In this document: positions 5,272 to 8,071 of the stretch, piece by piece
How positions within the stretch are numbered: the stretch's first letter is position 1
How the letters are laid out: each line of letters begins with the position of its first letter
DNA from: an uncultured Porphyromonadaceae bacterium
GTDB taxonomy: Bacteria; Bacteroidota; Bacteroidia; Bacteroidales; Muribaculaceae
Assembly: GCA_947174225.1 (NCBI GenBank)
Contig: CAMWIF010000104.1
Location: 1-8,071 of the forward strand
Length of the DNA: 8,071 nt
Reading direction: 5' to 3'
Position numbers and translations under genes: made by a program
The notes under the pieces: model-generated
The model's database searches: none
Seen by the model: only the letters and a program-made list of their open reading frames with translations
Told to the model about the DNA's origin: nothing

Positions 5272-8071
5272 TTAGAGCACAACCTTCACGCTCTTGCCAT
5301 TGACAACCACAACGTAGACACCCTTTTCAAGAGCTACCACAGCGTTGCCGGCTTCAGCAGCTACAGATGCAACCTTGGCACCGTTGACAGCGTAAACCTC
5401 AACTGCACCCTCTGCACCGGCAACAACAATCTTACCGCCAACTACAGCTACATTAACACCCTCGCCAGCAACGACAGTTACACCTGTAGTAGGATCTACA
5501 GTATACTTGATTTCCTGCATACGGTTCGCGTAAGCCTGGAACTCAGTGCCTGTCATGAAGCAAGCAGCCGGAATCTGAAGAGTGTACTCACCTGCTTCTG
5601 TCACAACATTGTCAAGATGCATCACAAGTTTAACTACTGTGATCTCAATCTCCTCTGAATCAGGAGCGATTACCTGACCATTGTTGTCAATCTGAACAAT
5701 GTCGTTGCGATCCATTACAGCTACCTCTTTGCCCTCTGCGTCGAGAAGAACGATATTTATAGCGTTGCCCTCAGCATCAATTCCCTGGAAGCCGATAGAC
5801 TCCTTGTCAGCCTCAGGACAAGTGAACTCAAATGTATTAAGCTCCTTCACAACACCAGCTGACGGAACTACCGTTACCTCAGGACAACCCAAGTAGCAGT
5901 TGTATACATACTGCTGGAAGCCATCCTCATAATTCTCTACATTATATTCATAATACTTCGGATAAACGCGACGACCTTCCATATCATTTGCCACGACATT
6001 ACATACGATGCCACCGCCTAAGCATTCCTCAAGTTCGGAAACCGGAATAGTGAATGTCCACTCAGTCTTCTCCTCATTTGAAGTAATGGCTTCAAATGGC
6101 TGAGTGCCCATATAAGCTACATTGTAGCCGCTTTTAACTTCACCCTCAGTAACGATGGTGACAGGAGCAGAGTAAACTACAGTGAATGAACGATTCTCAT
6201 AGCTGGTGAATACGCTTGTCGGACCCGGCTCAGGTGTCACATCCTCAATCTCAACGTCGCTATATTCTATGCCTGCGGTAAGACCATTAATCACAACATC
6301 CGTATTCTGCAAGAAGATCTTTTCAGACTCGGGCACCTCAAAGTTCTCATAAGCACCAATCGTCAGGGTGTAAGTATTGCCCTCATAGAAGATCTCTGCA
6401 CCTGCCTTCTCAAAGTGGAAGAGACCATCTTCACCTTTGACACCGACAGAGGGTATAGCAGCCTCCTTGCTCGGCAATGTCCATATGTTCCAAAGAGTAG
6501 CGCCGGTAGCGTTATCCTTAAGAATCAGCTGGAGCGACTGCGCATACTCATTCTTATTGGTAAGGATATTGAATACAGAACCTGCGGGAATACCTTCAAG
6601 AGCAGGATTCTCAAGAAGATTTGCAACAGTGCCGTCGGGGAGTGTTAAAGTCAATGTCTCAAGCTCAAGGGGAGCATTAATAACTTCCTCCGGAATCTCA
6701 ACTACTCTCTTAGCAGTGTAGTCCCAGCTATAGGTAAACTCCTCATTGCTGCTGCCGCTTGTATAGCCGGAATTAGCCCAAGCCTGGTTGCCGATCACAC
6801 CCTTAGGCACTGTGAGAGTATACTTGCCGGAAGGAATGTTCTCCAAGCCAAGCATAATCATATTGCCAAACATCTTATTAGTAAGATAATTGACAGTCTT
6901 GCCCTCCTCACCTGTGGGTGAAGGCTTGGAAGAGTAGAATTTATCACCGTTCTCATTGGTGAATACAAACTCATAACCCTCTTTTACATATGGGAAAGCA
7001 GAGAACATTATATTAATGTAGCTAAGGTTGCTCAAGCCTGCACCGTCATTGTCATCAATCACCGCGCCGTCCTTCGGAAGCACATCGGTAGGATTAAAGT
7101 CGTAGGTCACATTAGAATCATCACCCGGAGTATTACCAGCCTCGCCGATAGTGTAGGTGAGAACAGTCTCCTCATTCTCCATAGTGCCCTCGTCTGCAGT
7201 AACCGCACCTGCCGGAATGATAATATTATAGACACCATCCTCAGTGATGGCAGTAGACAGGGTGAGCATAATCTTATTCAGGTTATCCCAATCATCCATA
7301 TCAAGCCCGATAGCTGCAGTAGCAACCTCTTCACCCTTATCATTGGTTACAATTGCCACATGCTCGGAATCTGTGGAAACCTCTGTCACAGCCCAGAATG
7401 TTGAGATTTCATCAAGAGAAGTCACTGTTGAGCCATTAGCAGGAACAGCCTCCTTAAGCACTACACCGTCAGCGCTGACTGAACCGCTACCGATTGTATA
7501 GTTCAATACCACCTCAGGGCTTGCAGCATCACCGTCATAAGTGATAATGCCCTGCGGGAAGACAACCATATACTCACCCGGCTCAGTAACCTCATCAAAC
7601 GTAGCTATGAAGTGTGACCAGTCATCCCAGTCGAAGTCTAACTCAACTGCCTGAAGAATCATACCGGCTGCGCTTCTTAAAGTAACCTTTCCGGCTCCTA
7701 CACCTGAATGATTGGCCACAGGACCTGCCCAATATGTATCCACAACTTTTATTGAATCCACATTGGCACCATCAGCGGGCTCAGAACTCTTCAAGCTATA
7801 TTTATAATCAATTTCGTCACCCTGCGACGGTATGACAACATAATCAATCGTTATCTCTTCGTTAGTAGAAAGAGATGCGCCGTAGCTCTCACCGTTATAC
7901 AAGGCGCCCTCAGGAATTGTCAAGGTATACTCACCCGGAGCATCAATAAGATCCTCAAGCTGGATATTCCACGTTGTGGTGGCTTCATCGAGTGCCTTGA
8001 CAAATTTTCCGGTCATAACCGGTTCCGCAGTTCCATCGGTAACCCTATTAAGGGTAAGAACCATCTCAGTG
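5272..8071 (-). CDS. Secreted repeat protein with Ig-like modules and T9SS sorting domain, N-terminus beyond window
   Basis: The frame is open to the right edge: the codons before the ATG at 8064 (GAG, ACT) contain no stop, and MVLTLN is a mid-domain strand (compare KIMLTLS in a later module). The real start and signal peptide therefore lie outside. Counting from that Met, 930 residues are visible: Ig-like modules at about 1-76 (partial), 88-192 and 200-306, which are clearly related; a diverged one at 319-447; less certain beta-rich modules at about 457-600, 605-710 and 724-856; and a sorting tail at 862-930. The recurring strand is GEYTLTIPEG, GEYMVVFPQG, GVYNIIIPAG, GKYTLTVPKG and GEYTLQIPAA. 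No catalytic motif is seen, so this is probably a structural, adhesive or ligand-binding surface protein. The gene lies upstream of the 1262-residue protein gene, which has the same module type, but a hairpin separates them. The specific function is unknown. Confidence 0.88.
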   Translation of the reverse strand, partial: TEMVLTLNRVTDGTAEPVMTGKFVKALDEATTTWNIQLEDLIDAPGEYTLTIPEGALYNGESYGASLSTNEEITIDYVVIPSQGDEIDYKYSLKSSEPADGANVDSIKVVDTYWAGPVANHSGVGAGKVTLRSAAGMILQAVELDFDWDDWSHFIATFDEVTEPGEYMVVFPQGIITYDGDAASPEVVLNYTIGSGSVSADGVVLKEAVPANGSTVTSLDEISTFWAVTEVSTDSEHVAIVTNDKGEEVATAAIGLDMDDWDNLNKIMLTLSTAITEDGVYNIIIPAGAVTADEGTMENEETVLTYTIGEAGNTPGDDSNVTYDFNPTDVLPKDGAVIDDNDGAGLSNLSYINIMFSAFPYVKEGYEFVFTNENGDKFYSSKPSPTGEEGKTVNYLTNKMFGNMIMLGLENIPSGKYTLTVPKGVIGNQAWANSGYTSGSSNEEFTYSWDYTAKRVVEIPEEVINAPLELETLTLTLPDGTVANLLENPALEGIPAGSVFNILTNKNEYAQSLQLILKDNATGATLWNIWTLPSKEAAIPSVGVKGEDGLFHFEKAGAEIFYEGNTYTLTIGAYENFEVPESEKIFLQNTDVVINGLTAGIEYSDVEIEDVTPEPGPTSVFTSYENRSFTVVYSAPVTIVTEGEVKSGYNVAYMGTQPFEAITSNEEKTEWTFTIPVSELEECLGGGIVCNVVANDMEGRRVYPKYYEYNVENYEDGFQQYVYNCYLGCPEVTVVPSAGVVKELNTFEFTCPEADKESIGFQGIDAEGNAINIVLLDAEGKEVAVMDRNDIVQIDNNGQVIAPDSEEIEITVVKLVMHLDNVVTEAGEYTLQIPAACFMTGTEFQAYANRMQEIKYTVDPTTGVTVVAGEGVNVAVVGGKIVVAGAEGAVEVYAVNGAKVASVAAEAGNAVVALEKGVYVVVVNGKSVKVVL
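5275..5481 (-). other. T9SS type A C-terminal sorting domain, Val/Ala/Gly-rich
   Basis: The last 69 residues contain the expected order KIVVAG, VEVYAVNGAKV (VxIYxxxGxxV), LEKGVYVVVVNGK (LxxGxYxV) and a basic-hydrophobic end KVVL. Composition is extreme: 24 Val, 13 Ala and 10 Gly among 69 residues. It aligns by eye with the tail of the neighbouring 1262-residue protein but is more simplified in sequence. Confidence 0.8.
7147..8071 (-). repeat. Three related tandem Ig-like modules (first one partial)
   Basis: Modules end at about residues 76, 192 and 306 counted from the Met at 8064, a period near 115 residues. Shared positions are a start like SEPADGANVDSI / AVPANGSTVTSL, a central LDFDWDDW / LDMDDWDN, then EPGEYMVVFPQG / EDGVYNIIIPAG, and the close EVVLNYTIG / ETVLTYTIG. 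The first module retains WNIQLEDL, GEYTLTIPEG and EEITIDYVV. The similarity indicates internal duplication. Confidence 0.75.

Noticed and set aside
6415..6721. Overlapping plus-strand open frames opposite the Ig-like repeat protein
   Set aside because: They are shadows of the coding frame on the minus strand; no motif, start signal or promoter is seen.
7147..8071. Repeats considered as DNA-level tandem repeats or a mobile element
   Set aside because: Similarity is at protein level within one reading frame; there are no terminal inverted repeats, transposase or target duplications.

Overview
The window carries three protein-coding genes, all on the minus strand. Two are cut by the window edges. 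There are two intergenic spacers of about 250 bp, and no tRNA, rRNA, CRISPR array or mobile element. It looks like chromosomal DNA of a Bacteroidales-type gut bacterium, and Muribaculaceae is a reasonable guess. The reasons are two large proteins ending in type IX secretion (Por) C-terminal sorting domains, Omp28-type and choice-of-anchor-J-type domains, starts without Shine-Dalgarno sequences, and moderate GC content. The genus cannot be fixed from the sequence alone.

In transcription order (right to left), 8071-5272 is the C-terminal 930+ residues of a secreted protein built from repeated Ig-like beta-sandwich modules, closed by a Val/Ala/Gly-rich sorting domain; its N-terminus lies beyond the right edge. 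Positions 5271-5019 are a spacer with a strong hairpin, probably the terminator. Positions 5018-1230 encode a complete 1262-residue multidomain secreted protein: signal peptide, seven-repeat beta-propeller-like domain, two Ig-like modules, a jelly-roll (choice-of-anchor J) domain, an Omp28-like thioredoxin-fold domain with an intact CGNC motif, and a sorting domain. Positions 1229-981 are a second spacer with a long terminator-like hairpin. Positions 980-1 encode the first 326 residues of a type II NADH:quinone dehydrogenase (ndh), truncated at the left edge.

The two large genes look like separately terminated relatives that share the same export route and Ig-like module type. The ndh gene is a housekeeping respiratory gene with no evident functional link to them. 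The most interesting points are the domain architecture of the 1262-residue protein (a redox-capable thioredoxin fold on a propeller-bearing, probably T9SS-exported scaffold) and the altered quinone-site motif in ndh. I see no clear evidence of an entirely new system.
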